Assembly: GCA_008704415.1 (NCBI GenBank)
Contig: VXIS01000363.1
Coordinates: 10,001 to 44,984 of the forward strand
DNA: 34,984 nt
From: Sphaerosporella brunnea
Lineage: Eukaryota; Ascomycota; Pezizomycetes; Pezizales; Pyronemataceae
Reading direction: 5' to 3'
The notes beneath the pieces are model-generated. The model saw only the letters and a program-made list of their open reading frames with translations. It was not told the DNA's origin and did not search any database. A program made the position numbers and the translations under genes. This document shows, piece after piece, positions 1-9,213 of the stretch (the first letter of the stretch is position 1; each line of letters begins with the position of its first letter).

Positions 1-167
1 CGGGTGCATCGCAACTGAAGAAACAGGTCGAAGTCTTCGAGGGAATGCGGGCAACCGCTGGCACAGATTCTGGCATCAAGAAAGGAGGCACGGGCAAGAA
101 GAAGGGAGGCAAGGCGAGAGCTAGAACCACTACGAGATCAACGGCTTGGAAGAAAAAGCAGGATTAA
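1..167 (+). CDS. 3' end of an unidentified protein with a lysine/glycine-rich tail (partial)
   Basis: An open frame begins at base 3 and runs to a TAA at 165-167. It gives about 54 residues: a short charged helix-like stretch (LKKQVEVFEGMRAT), then a basic tail of KKGG/GKKKGGKAR repeats, ending WKKKQD. The other two forward frames stop early, and the lysine-rich end looks like a real protein C-terminus, possibly nucleic-acid binding or nuclear. No domain is visible in so short a piece, so I do not assign a function. The start lies outside the window. Bases 168-313 after the stop hold nothing I recognise and are probably 3' UTR. Confidence 0.5.
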   Translation, partial: GASQLKKQVEVFEGMRATAGTDSGIKKGGTGKKKGGKARARTTTRSTAWKKKQD

Positions 168-313
168 TCACGTAGTGGTTGGCGTGGTACAACGTTTGGG
201 TAATGGAAGAAATGTCATTCGAGTTTGTCCGTCATTGATAATCGCCCAATACCGAAGTCCACATTGAGAAATACTGTTATAGATGAATAGAATGAGGCCA
301 ATTATCCGCCAAA

Positions 314-570
314 TACCGTATAGATTTGCCAGTAAGAGACTGGACGGCGCGAAATAAAAAAGCAGCAGGGTTTAAGGGAAAATGAGCTTGAGTCTACCAA
401 AAAATGCAGTTGAACTAAGCACATACTGTCACTCGCATCACAATGATCACATTTCGGTCGCTAGCACCCCCCTTTGTGTTTTTCCAGCATTTTCCCATTA
501 CGTATAGATACACCCTTTCGCTTTTTCTTTTTCGCGCCGTTCAGTCTCTTGCTGGCGGATTTATACGGTA
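314..570. mobile_element. TA-flanked MITE with ~40-bp terminal inverted repeats (copy 1)
   Basis: The left end begins TACCGTATAGATTTGCC at 314. The reverse complement of the right end, read from 570, begins TACCGTATAAATCCGCC. The arms stay alike for about 40 bp (shared blocks AAGAGACTG and ACGGCGCGAAA) with a few substitutions. The element is 257 bp long, has TA at both outer edges as expected for Tc1/mariner/pogo-type insertion, and encodes nothing. The same kind of end occurs at 1668, 33655 and 34293. It abuts or truncates the 3' end of the NUFIP1-like pseudogene, whose last in-frame residues are read from the right repeat. Confidence 0.75.
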
Positions 571-1511
571 TAAGAGGCGTCTACTATTCCGTGAAATGAT
601 GCTCACCGACTTTCTCCACCTCATCTGCTGCTCCTCCAGCTCTTCCACGAGGGGTTCGGGCTCTTCAACAGTCCCCTTCGTCTCGCCCTTTTTAGGAGGC
701 TCGTCTTTCAATGTACCGGTTTCTACCAAGAACTCGATGCTTCATTCTCGCGGTCCACCTCTTTCTCCACGAGCTATCACTCGAATGAACTCATGAGAGA
801 TGCATAGCCTTCGATACAAGCTGGGCATCGTCTTCTCTTTCCGTTGGTTTCCAGGCTTTTGTTTCCTCTTTTCCCGCTTTTCGGGGTGCTGGTATTTGCA
901 CTTGCAGACACTTCCCGGTCCTGCGAAACGCTCTGCATTCCTCCTGCACAGCCGCCTTCTTTTCCTCCTCCTCTTCCTCTTGCTGCCGTGCTCGCCGCTC
1001 CGCCTCCTTCAATGCCTTTTCCTCTCTCCGCTTTGCGCTCGGAAATCGTACCTTTCGCTCCGCGATCTAGGCTGCGATCTCTTCCGCAGTCTCGAGCGGC
1101 TTGATGTTCGTGTCCAATAGCTTTCCGCTGTTGCAAGCCAGCCATTCTTCGCGAGACATGTCGTGTCTGCCCTGCTTTGGTGGGGCGGGAGTAGAAGGGG
1201 CGGCAAAGCGGCCATTGGAGCTCGGCGCAGGGGTAGTGTCAGGTCGGAGCAGGAGCGCAGTGTGTGTTGTGCCGGAGGCTGGGGAGGCAGAGGCGAGGCG
1301 AAGGGGGGTTGCGGCTGCGGTTGAGGCGCGAATTGGGGGAAGAACGCCGGGTTGAGGTGTCTGCTGTGGTGGGCCGCCATATTCACCGCGGTAGTTTCCT
1401 CGATCGCCGCCGCCGCCTATTGCCCCCTCCGCGGTTCCATTGGTTCTGGTTCTGGTTCGCAGGCGGCGCGGCCGCTTTCGGTGGAGGTGGAGGCGGGGGT
1501 TAGTCGGACAT
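571..1511 (-). pseudogene. Decayed NUFIP1-like CCCH zinc-finger protein (box C/D snoRNP assembly family)
   Basis: The minus strand carries a recognisable protein spread over several frames. Order: a start MSD with a stop at codon 4 (1500-1502); a proline/glycine/asparagine-rich N-terminus; then MSREEWLATAESYW. After a one-base deletion comes DTNIKPLETAEEIAA, a TAG where the family has Trp, and IAERKVRFPSAKRREEK. This is the conserved NUFIP1 motif (A-W-I-x-ERK-x-x-[FY]-P). A glutamate-rich coil follows, then a CCCH finger (ECRAFRRTGKC, shifted, then KYQHPEKR) and a C-terminal block (SLYRRL, shifted, VEKEVDRENEA, shifted, IEFLVETGTL). I count two nonsense codons and about five frameshifts, too many for introns. 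NUFIP1/Rsa1-family proteins assemble box C/D snoRNPs in the nucleus. The 3' end meets the MITE at 570. Alternative: a poor-quality assembly of a live gene. Confidence 0.75.
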
Positions 1512-1667
1512 GTTATCGTTGCGGTGGTGATAGTTTGTTCCGCGTCGACAGCTCGCTTAATTTTCTAGCGTGCCACTTTCTACCCCGCCGGTTGGAAAGT
1601 CATACCGTAGATAACCATACCGTTCGCCGCGTCTCAACAGAGCAGCAGCAGCAGAAATGTTTGCCCC

Positions 1668-1808
1668 TACCGGATCTACTCGCTAATAAGGAAGTGCCTG
1701 AACCACAGGCGGGAGGCGTGGCTTACGCGCTGGGCCCGTGGCGCAGTCACTTAGCCACTCCTCCCGCCTGTGGTTCCGGCATCTTCTTGTGAGCGAGTAG
1801 ATCCGGTA
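1668..1808. mobile_element. TA-flanked palindromic MITE (copy 2)
   Basis: This 141-bp element is almost one large inverted repeat. The left arm begins TACCGGATCTACTCGC at 1668, and the right arm ends with its exact complement at 1808. The arms continue with about one mismatch per ten bases to a core GGCGGGAGG/CCTCCCGCC. The core holds GGCGCAGTCACTTAGCC, which differs at one base from the core of the element at 33655-33773, so the two are family members. TA sits at both edges. It lies between the divergent NUFIP1-like and COA3-like genes and ends 15 bases before the COA3 start codon. Confidence 0.85.
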
Positions 1809-1823
1809 CTGCTGAGCGCTGGA

Positions 1824-2139
1824 ATGGTAGCGAGTCCGCGCGAATCTCAGCGCTCGTATTACGATGCCAGCATGGTACTGGGAAAGCCTATGATCCGTGC
1901 CCGCCGCCCATCCGTGGTCAAGAACGCATTGACTGGCTCGGCCATCGTGGGCTTTGCGGCTGCTGTGTGTATGATTTTCGGTTGGATTTGGAGAGCTGAA
2001 GCTGAGAATTGAACCGGCAAACGCCTCCACCATCCGTGCGGATGCTCAGGACAACTTTGAGCATGTGAAAGTACCGGATGTGCCGGTGCAGCGTGCAAAG
2101 ACATCGTCGCAGATCACAAGTGGGCCGCTGGCGAAATAG
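1824..2139 (+). pseudogene. COA3: COA3-like cytochrome c oxidase assembly factor, probably splice-broken
   Basis: COA3 is a small single-pass inner mitochondrial membrane protein that helps COX1 synthesis and cytochrome oxidase assembly. Exon 1 starts at ATG 1824 and gives MVASPRESQRSYYDASM, then the basic patch RARRPSVVKN and a hydrophobic segment ALTGSAIVGFAAAV. Exon 2 gives ASTIRADAQDNFEHVKVPDVP and ends GPLAK with TAG at 2137-2139. A good donor GTATGA lies at 1969. The junction that restores the family sequence (AAV-Y-ASTIRA) needs an acceptor ending at 2020, where the DNA reads CAA, not CAG. Every other AG I tried with this donor gives a stop. An in-frame rescue exists with donor GTGTAT at 1967 and the AG of GCTGAG, but it inserts about six residues into the membrane segment. 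With the decayed neighbour this favours a pseudogene or a damaged gene; the coding halves themselves look intact. Confidence 0.6.
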
Positions 2140-2745
2140 GTGTTGTACTCTATTCTAGCGTTACTCTTTCAAAACTGCACGGTGACGACGGCGATGGGTC
2201 TTTGGTTTGGGCAGATGGTGTTCATTGATTTGATCTCACCCAGCTTTCATTCCGGCCACTGGTTACTGCGTCGTGATCTGAGACCTGTGCTGGCTGCATG
2301 CACTGTGATGCGGCATGATCTGTGGCATGTGAGCTGTGGCGGTAATCAACTGTGGCTGCGTGGCTGAGTGACAGATGTGCGGCAGCCAATAAAGTTAAGC
2401 CGGGTTGGTCTTGCTGCTCGTGTCGATGCCTTGCCTTCACAAGTTCACTTCGCTCAGAACGACTTCATCTCACCACCACCACAAAAGGCCCCTCCCTTGT
2501 GTATTGACGACTTCAACCCCTCCCTCCCCCACTAAACTGACATCCTTCTTCTGTACTGTTCTTCCGCCATCGCTACACTCAGCGGCCAACTACCCCGTTT
2601 TCGACTTGACCTGTTCTCAACCGTCATCACCGAAGCCTATTATTCAACGGCCGACAACGACTATTACTAACAGCAAATTTAATCAACGACATCACGACCG
2701 CGATAATACAGTCGTAGATACACTCTCCCGTCCTTTCTGCCGGCC
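2140..2745. other. Intergenic region, PTA1 upstream
   Basis: This is about 600 bp between the COA3-like stop and the PTA1 start. It has C/T-rich stretches (for example around 2470-2560) typical of fungal promoters and 5' leaders. I see no convincing gene, RNA or repeat in it. Confidence 0.5.
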
Positions 2746-5546
2746 ATGGCGGCTTTCCAGGCCACATCGGATGCGCAACTTCAACAGCTTGGAGAAGCGC
2801 GGAACCTTGTGCTGAAGGACCCGGGTTACTGGCCGCAGGTGCTGCAAGGCACGTTACCACTAATCACCTCGGGCGCCATCGAGGTACGAAGATGGGGCGC
2901 CGACTTTCTAGCAGAAACGTTCTCGACACCCGTCGTCGATGCGCGTGCCAAACAGGAACTGGCGCTTGCTTGCTTAGATACGTTGCTGAGGCTGTCGAAC
3001 GAGACTGAAACGGGTATCCTGAAGAGTGTGGTTCAGTGTAGTGCTTCTGTATATCCGATCGTCTTTCGCCATATGTATGTCTTGCCTACTGTCATAACAT
3101 GCACGCATCTTCTCCCCTCCGCAATCAAGAGCGGCCTTTCTTCCCCCTCGACCCCCCCGCCACATGCCCCCCTCGGATATCCCATAGCTCGAGAGAGAAA
3201 GAGATGTTCCATTGCAGGGGTGTGGGTGCGTGTTGCTTGCGTTCGCGGCGTCGTCACACCCATCATCATTAAGAGAAGAGCACAGTTGACTAAGTTCTGC
3301 GATGGGAATTTTCTTTTTCCTTGGCTTATAGATGCTCCAACCGCAATGACGCAGACACATGGAACAAAATGGTCGCCATCAAGTCGAAAATCCTAAGCTT
3401 GTGGGATGTCGCTCCTATCGGTGTGCGCATATGCTGCATAAAATTCGTTCAGCGCGTCATCCTGGTACAGTCGCGGGGCGTGACGGATCCAAGGGTATGG
3501 AACTACTCCGCCATTCCATCTTTTGAGCTGCTGTGTGCGATGCATGCTGACCATTGGTTAACACAGCTGGTGGATCGTTCGGAAACCAGTTTGGCCACCG
3601 TTCCCGCTAATCATCCCCTGCTTTCGTTGCCGTCACTCGATGCTGAAGCTCAGGGACTGCTGGATCGGCTCCTGAGCATCTTGCATGAAGAACACAGGTA
3701 AGATTATGTCCGAAGGTTTAGGATGCGCTCTTCCAGGCGTTTGTTAATGCTCCCCGCACAGTGAGCCAACTCTCATCACTGCGACCCTGAATAATCTTGC
3801 TCCGCTGGTTAAAACCAGGCCCCCCCTCGCCCAGAGGATCATTGGCGCTGTTCTTGCCTTCAATCCATTTGCTAGAATGCCAGGAACTATCTCAGTTCAA
3901 GATCGCCTAGTGATGATTTCTGTGGAAAAAACGGTTCGAGTGATGCTGTTGAACATCATGAGGTATGACTCGGTAACAGAATAGGCCAACAACTAGACGA
4001 CAGCTCACTGACTTCGACTCCAGAAATAATCAGCAGACCCCGTTTGCTGGCAGAATAAGCCAACACATCCAGCGGCTGGCACAGGCCAAGGCGGAGCTTA
4101 ATGATTCGTTTTCAAGGAAGCGTTCGGCCACGTCTCAGCAAGATGCTGACTCGAAACGACAAAAGGTGGACAGGATCTCGACAACGCCAAGGGCTACCCC
4201 ACCACCACCGGCGCCTCTAATAGACCCATTGCAGGGAATGCAGCCTGGCCCTGTCACCTTCGCGAAGCTTTTTACTCTAGCCACAGATCCCGCATTAACC
4301 TCTTTCGATGGGCAACAGTTGCCTTTGGATCTCGTTTTGCAGATTGTTATTGGCAGCATTTATAATGTGGACCAGGCCAAACTTGATGCAGCTATAGCGG
4401 TATGTATCAAACTTTCTTTGTTCCTTGATCGGGAGTGGATGCTAACTGGCACTTCAGATGGTGAAGGCTCGGTATGAAGCGGTGATGGCTAACCCACCTG
4501 CGAGGGCACCAGGTGCTCTGCCTTTGGCGCCTTCTGCACCCCAGCCCCAGACAGCTGAGGCTGGACCTCCGGAACCACCAAACGGGATGGCGCTCGTCAA
4601 AGCGGAGGCGGGAGGGGAGGGAGACGAGGATGTGGTTCAACTGCAGCTTGGAGAATACAAACTTCCTCCTCCTGTGAGTCTAACCACCCAGCAAGCACAG
4701 CTCGCCTCTTTGAATGCCATGGAGCGGATGTTTTCTGTCATCGACGATTTCGAGAAGACGTCATTGATATCCCGGAAGAGCAAGTTGGGGGTGCGCAGAT
4801 TGGCCGCAAGTAGTTGGGATAGAGAGGGATGGATCTCGGTGTTGGTACGCACGGCAACCCGTGGAGCCCAGGATGCCGGCGTCAAGAGCGAAAGTGGCCA
4901 GGCGGAGAGCTTGCCGGATATTCTGAGGGAAAGGCTATACCAATACATCATAGCAGACTTTAGGCAACGGATGGATATTGCGGTGGCATGGCTCAACGAG
5001 GAGTGGTATAATGACAAAACCAGGTCTAGTTCAGGCACGCCCAGACAGCCACAGTATCAGAAATGGATGATGAAAGTTATGGATGCGATCATCCCATTTC
5101 TGGAGGTTAGAGACCGACTGTTTATGCGGACGCTGTCGGAACTTCCCGAGATTCCTGTGGAGCTGCTCCACAAGGTGAAGCTGCTCTGTTTGGATCCAGA
5201 TAGATCGAGTCTAGGTATTCAGATGTTACAGTGAGTGCATGATTCTCCAGGGAGGTTGCTTCTAAGCTAACCAATACTGCAGGTATCTTGCCATGTTCAG
5301 GCCACCTGTGCGGGAACAGTGCGTTGATGTCTTGGAGGACCTTTGGCGGAACCGTAAGTAACACGGTCCCCCATAAACACTCAGCGCTGACAGTAAGCGA
5401 CAGATGCCGAAGTTCGAGGCCAGGTGCAGAAACTTGTTGCAAAGTTTCGTCCAGCCGTGCTCACCCCAGCGATCGAAGCTGGACCGGGTGCGGGATCGGT
5501 GGTTGTTAACGGAGGTGCCAACGTCTCCGTCACTCCCAACGCATAA
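2746..5546 (+). CDS. PTA1: Pta1/symplekin, scaffold subunit of the mRNA cleavage and polyadenylation factor
   Basis: Pta1 (symplekin) is a scaffold of the cleavage and polyadenylation factor that bridges 3'-end cleavage, poly(A) synthesis and RNA polymerase II termination in the nucleus. I assemble eight exons: 2746-3074, 3332-3494, 3567-3697, 3762-3962, 4024-4399, 4458-5230, 5283-5353 and 5404-5546, giving 728 aa with every phase matching. The N-terminal HEAT-like region (DUF3453, roughly residues 45-330) is clear: ASVYPIVFRHICSNRNDADTW, PIGVRICCIKFVQRVI, and LAPLVKTRPPLAQRIIGAVL. A KRSATSQQDADSKRQK basic patch, a proline-rich linker and a second helical domain (LRERLYQYIIADFRQRMDIAV, ELPEIPVEL) follow. 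Intron 1 is 257 nt; the others are 52-72 nt, several with TGCTGAC-like branch sites. The protein ends VSVTPNA. The gene appears intact. Confidence 0.93.
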
Positions 5547-6422
5547 ATTCAGTCAGCCAGCCGCTCAGAGGTTGTGTTACCAAACATACCATCATTCTCT
5601 GTGGGCGCGTTTCCGTGGCGCGTTTCTTGGGATCTGTAAAAGCATGGGCCGGTGTTGATTGATTTCTTTTCCACCCCTCCTGGGGGAGGATTGACACGCG
5701 GTATTACTCTATTTTCTTCTTCTCCTGCTATCGTTTTTTCTTCTCCATCGGGCCTTCAGTAAAAATTCTGTGATGATGTTTCCTGCAGGTGCTCTATGGT
5801 ATGGTGCTTCCGTCGACGTCTGTTTTTGTGCTTCAGCGCTTGTATCATATCACTATATATCATGATTTCTTGCCACGAGCTCCACTCTAGATCTGTTTCT
5901 GCGAGCGTGTATCCTACTATCCTGCAGTGTTGAAAGCCTTAGATAATGAAGGGTCTACTCTTATTACATAATCTACGTTGATACATGCAGTCGTGTTAGG
6001 GGGATACATATGCATGCAAACAGCGATCGCCCAGGATGATGGACGCACACGGCACGGCTTACATATGGAGTATGATTCGTTCTACGACGTCGCATTTCGG
6101 ATTCTCCAACCCACACCGCTTCGGGTTGGTTGGCAGGGAAGCGCACCAGCCGCAATGGTCATAGACCGATGGGCCCCCAAATGCAGGAGGTGATCGAGTG
6201 CGAAAGGGTGTCGTGTGTTTGGACCACGCTTTTTGCAAGAAAAAAAGGCGAGGCTGATCACAGTCAATCGTTCAATCGTTCTCCATCTGGCTTGGATAAG
6301 CTGCGCATTATTGGGGTTTATCTACCACCTATAAGGTCGACCGTACCTCTTCTACTGCGCCGCACCCAAAATAAATCCTCCCCGCCCCCCCAATCTCGAC
6401 AAGTCCCTTGACCTTGGAAAGC
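5547..6422. other. Intergenic region between PTA1 and the She3-like gene
   Basis: This 876-bp region should hold the PTA1 3' end and the promoter of the next gene. It has T-rich stretches after the PTA1 stop and C/A-rich sequence before 6423. I see no gene, RNA or element in it. Confidence 0.5.
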
Positions 6423-8489
6423 ATGCACCACGAAATGCGGCCAAAGGCAGAGACGCCCCTTATACCCCAATGGATGAACCGTCTGCGTACCCGTCGCAGC
6501 ACTGTCGCAGCCGATGAATCCTCTCCTGGGCTCGTCGCATCGCCTAGCACTATTGACAGGTCAAAGGGCCATAAACAAACCAGCTCCTCCCCGATAGCCA
6601 TTCTCCAATCCCCGACATCAACGACAACAATAACAACAGCGACGACAACAACAGTTGTCAGCGAGAGTCCGCCGGTCATTGCGATGCCCACTGCTGTTAA
6701 GAACTACCAGGAGCTGGCAGGCTTTGCCATGCTGTTGCAAAATGACATCGGTAAGCTTGAAGCTCTTTTTAATTTTCTTCCCTATTCCCTTTTTGTGCGG
6801 CCCTGCTTCGGCGCTGGCTGCTTTATTTTTGTTTTGTTTTATTTTATTTATTTATTTATTTATTTATTTATACGCATTTTTGGCCAGTTTTGTTTGCCCT
6901 GCCCTGCCTAAGTACCCTCGGAGATTTCCATGAGGACGCTGCTCTGCTCCTGCTGCTGTTTCAACACCCAAGAACAAGGATCCGAGCACCTTGTCTCTGG
7001 AAAAGAACATCCACCAAACGGGAGATGGCGCTTTTTTGCTAAAGGTCCCTCCCTTCGCCATCCTGATCTCGGGATCTCATCCACCACCAACACCCTCTGC
7101 CCACAGCCAGAGTTGAAAAAAATAAATAAAAAACAAACACCTCTGTTGTGGTGTTGATTCTTGTTCCCCTCGCTATCAACCCTTCCCCCACCCCCCCTCA
7201 TTCGTTTCTTTTTCCTCCTATCTATCTTTACAAAAAAGAAGTTTATACTACCTTACAATACCCCTTTGATGCCCCCCAAGCCTCCGGCGTCACCCTCTCT
7301 CTCTCACCACAGCACTGCTCCTCCTCCTTCACCACCTCCGAAATCCATTGGGCTGACACTCAGGGCACTTCCGGATTCTGCGTGTCGCGCTCAGCACAAC
7401 CACTGAACGCGGGCACTCGGAATTTACCTGGCCCGATAAAATTCTCATGAAGACGATCGAGCAGACGAACTTGTAGCCCTCGAGCGAATCACGGACGGCA
7501 TAAATATGAACGGCGGCGGAGTCAGCAACGGCAGAAACGGCGGCGTTGATGGTAGCGAACCGGATGGAGTGGTCGCACCACTCTCTCCCGCCTTCTCCCC
7601 TTCCCCCTCGGCGGTCTCCTCCCCACAGAACATACCCGTCTCGCCTTCGCGAGCGAATGGCAACGCCCACCTCGACGCCTACGATGCATCTTCCTCGGCG
7701 ATCCTGGGTACTTCCCCGACGCGCACTACGACGGGAAAGAGCGGGAGAGTTATTGAGAAGTTGATGGCGGAGAATGACCGGTTGCGGCGTGAATTGAAGG
7801 TGGAGACCACGGCACGTGAGGAGGAGCGGAAAGCGAAGGAGGCGATTCGCCAGGCGAGGGACTCGTTGCAGAGCACCAACGACAACCTCATCCTACAAAA
7901 CAACATCGACAAAGGGTCGCTGGCACGCAAGGACCGCAAAATCGAGGAGCTAAAAGCTGAGCGGGACTTTGAGCGCGAGATGCGCTTGGAGCTAGATCAG
8001 CGGTCAAACATTCAGATCAGGGAGAGCGACGCCTTGGTCCAGGAAATCAAAAACCAGCTGTCCAGGGAGGAAGAGAAGCGAAAGCTGGCTGTTAACCAGT
8101 ACGATGTTGTCAGGGAGGCTTTCAAGACGCTGGACGACAGCTATAAGCACCGCATCGAGAAATTACAATCCCAACTGGCCGCCATGCACGCATCCCGGCA
8201 GCGCGATCATCAGGCCCTGCAGCGGCTGGAGGTCGTGGTTGAGCAGCAGAGACAAGAGCTAGAGAAGCTAAGGCTCGCCAAGAACAGAATCACAGAGAAG
8301 TGCCAAGAAGTGCTGGACGAGGTCGATCAGGAGATGGGTCAGATACGTGCGATGGCGGGCAACCAAGAGCAGAGGCTGGGCAACACGATCGAGACAGCCC
8401 GGGAAACTCTCTTTGAACTTCGACGTCTGATAGGAGTTGAGAAGGCGTTCCGACCGCAGTCTGGCTCTGGCGAACCGGAAAGCACCTAA
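6423..8489 (+). CDS. Coiled-coil protein resembling fungal 'SWI5-dependent HO expression protein 3' (She3-like)
   Basis: The 3' exon (7453-8489) encodes a serine/proline-rich region, then a long coiled coil from GRVIEKLMAENDRLRREL through DNLILQNNIDKGSLARKDRKI to the C-terminus. This pattern is usually labelled She3-like in ascomycetes. Yeast She3 is an adaptor between myosin and localised mRNAs; that role is not shown for this protein. An upstream open frame (ATG 6423) ends QELAGFAMLLQNDI at donor GTAAGC (6751). Joining it to 7453 restores phase (D-D-RADELVALERITDG) and gives 454 aa. The 702-nt intron is far longer than its neighbours, so a start at ATG 7506 (327 aa) is a real alternative. 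The reading frame is open upstream of 7506 back to the acceptor, which favours the spliced model. Confidence 0.75.
6838..6872. repeat. (TTTA)n microsatellite in the first intron of the She3-like gene
   Basis: About eight tandem ATTT/TTTA units lie 90 nt after the donor at 6751, within the 702-nt intron. It is a simple length-variable tract and encodes nothing. Confidence 0.85.
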
Positions 8490-8708
8490 GGCGGGCGCTG
8501 GCATGTGTAGGAGTGGGGGATGCATTTTTCTTCTTTTTGGGATATGGGAAAGCGGCGGTCTGCACTGCGTGGAGTTTGGTGATGCTGCAGCAATATGCTT
8601 TTTTACTGTCTTGTCTTTGCATCATGTTTCGAGACCAGGGCGCGCGCGGGGAACAAGGCCGATACGGGCTTTTATTTTTTTTCTTCTCTTGTTCTGATGT
8701 CCGCTTTG

Positions 8709-8740
<32 letters not shown>

Positions 8741-9213
8741 CTTCCCACGGTGAACATTAAGATCCTCTCTTCCCCCGCGCGCCACATTTTTTTCTTCTTC
8801 ACCTACCTCACATACATCTTGGGAACCGGTGTTTATGGTCTTTTTTTTTTTTTTTTTTTCCCCTTGCTTTCTCGTGCTGATACAGCTTCTATTGGATCTT
8901 TTTTTTTTGTGTGTTGTGTTGCGTGAACCGGTGTGTCTGTGAGTGAGCTCTACTATACATCCTCTTGTTCTATTTTCTCAATTCGGGAAATATCGGATAG
9001 TTATATTCATTTGTAACGTAATGTCTACACGAAGATGTGGCAGGAGACTGCAATAGGTTACCTGGATGTTTCCTTAATTTTGGAATATAAATTGGCGGAG
9101 GAAGGAGTGGGAAGTGTGGGGAACCTGTGCTGTGCCGTACGCGATCTATCTAGATAACCATCTCGTCTGTTCAAACATAAGAAATGACTCGTCCTAATCC
9201 ACAATTCTATACA
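8490..9213. other. Convergent 3' intergenic region with long poly-T runs
   Basis: This region lies between the stops of two convergent genes. The plus strand has runs of about 28 T at 8713-8740 and 19 T at 8841-8859, plus shorter ones near 8790 and 8900. They may be polyadenylation-associated or slippage tracts. No gene is visible. Confidence 0.6.

Noticed and set aside
1101..1792. Plus-strand open frames over the NUFIP1-like pseudogene and the MITE
   Set aside because: They are complements of the proline/glutamate-rich minus-strand gene and run into the MITE palindrome. The real protein likeness is on the minus strand.
8513..8926. Phenylalanine-rich open frame after the She3-like gene
   Set aside because: It is produced by poly-T runs in a 3' region and has no domain.
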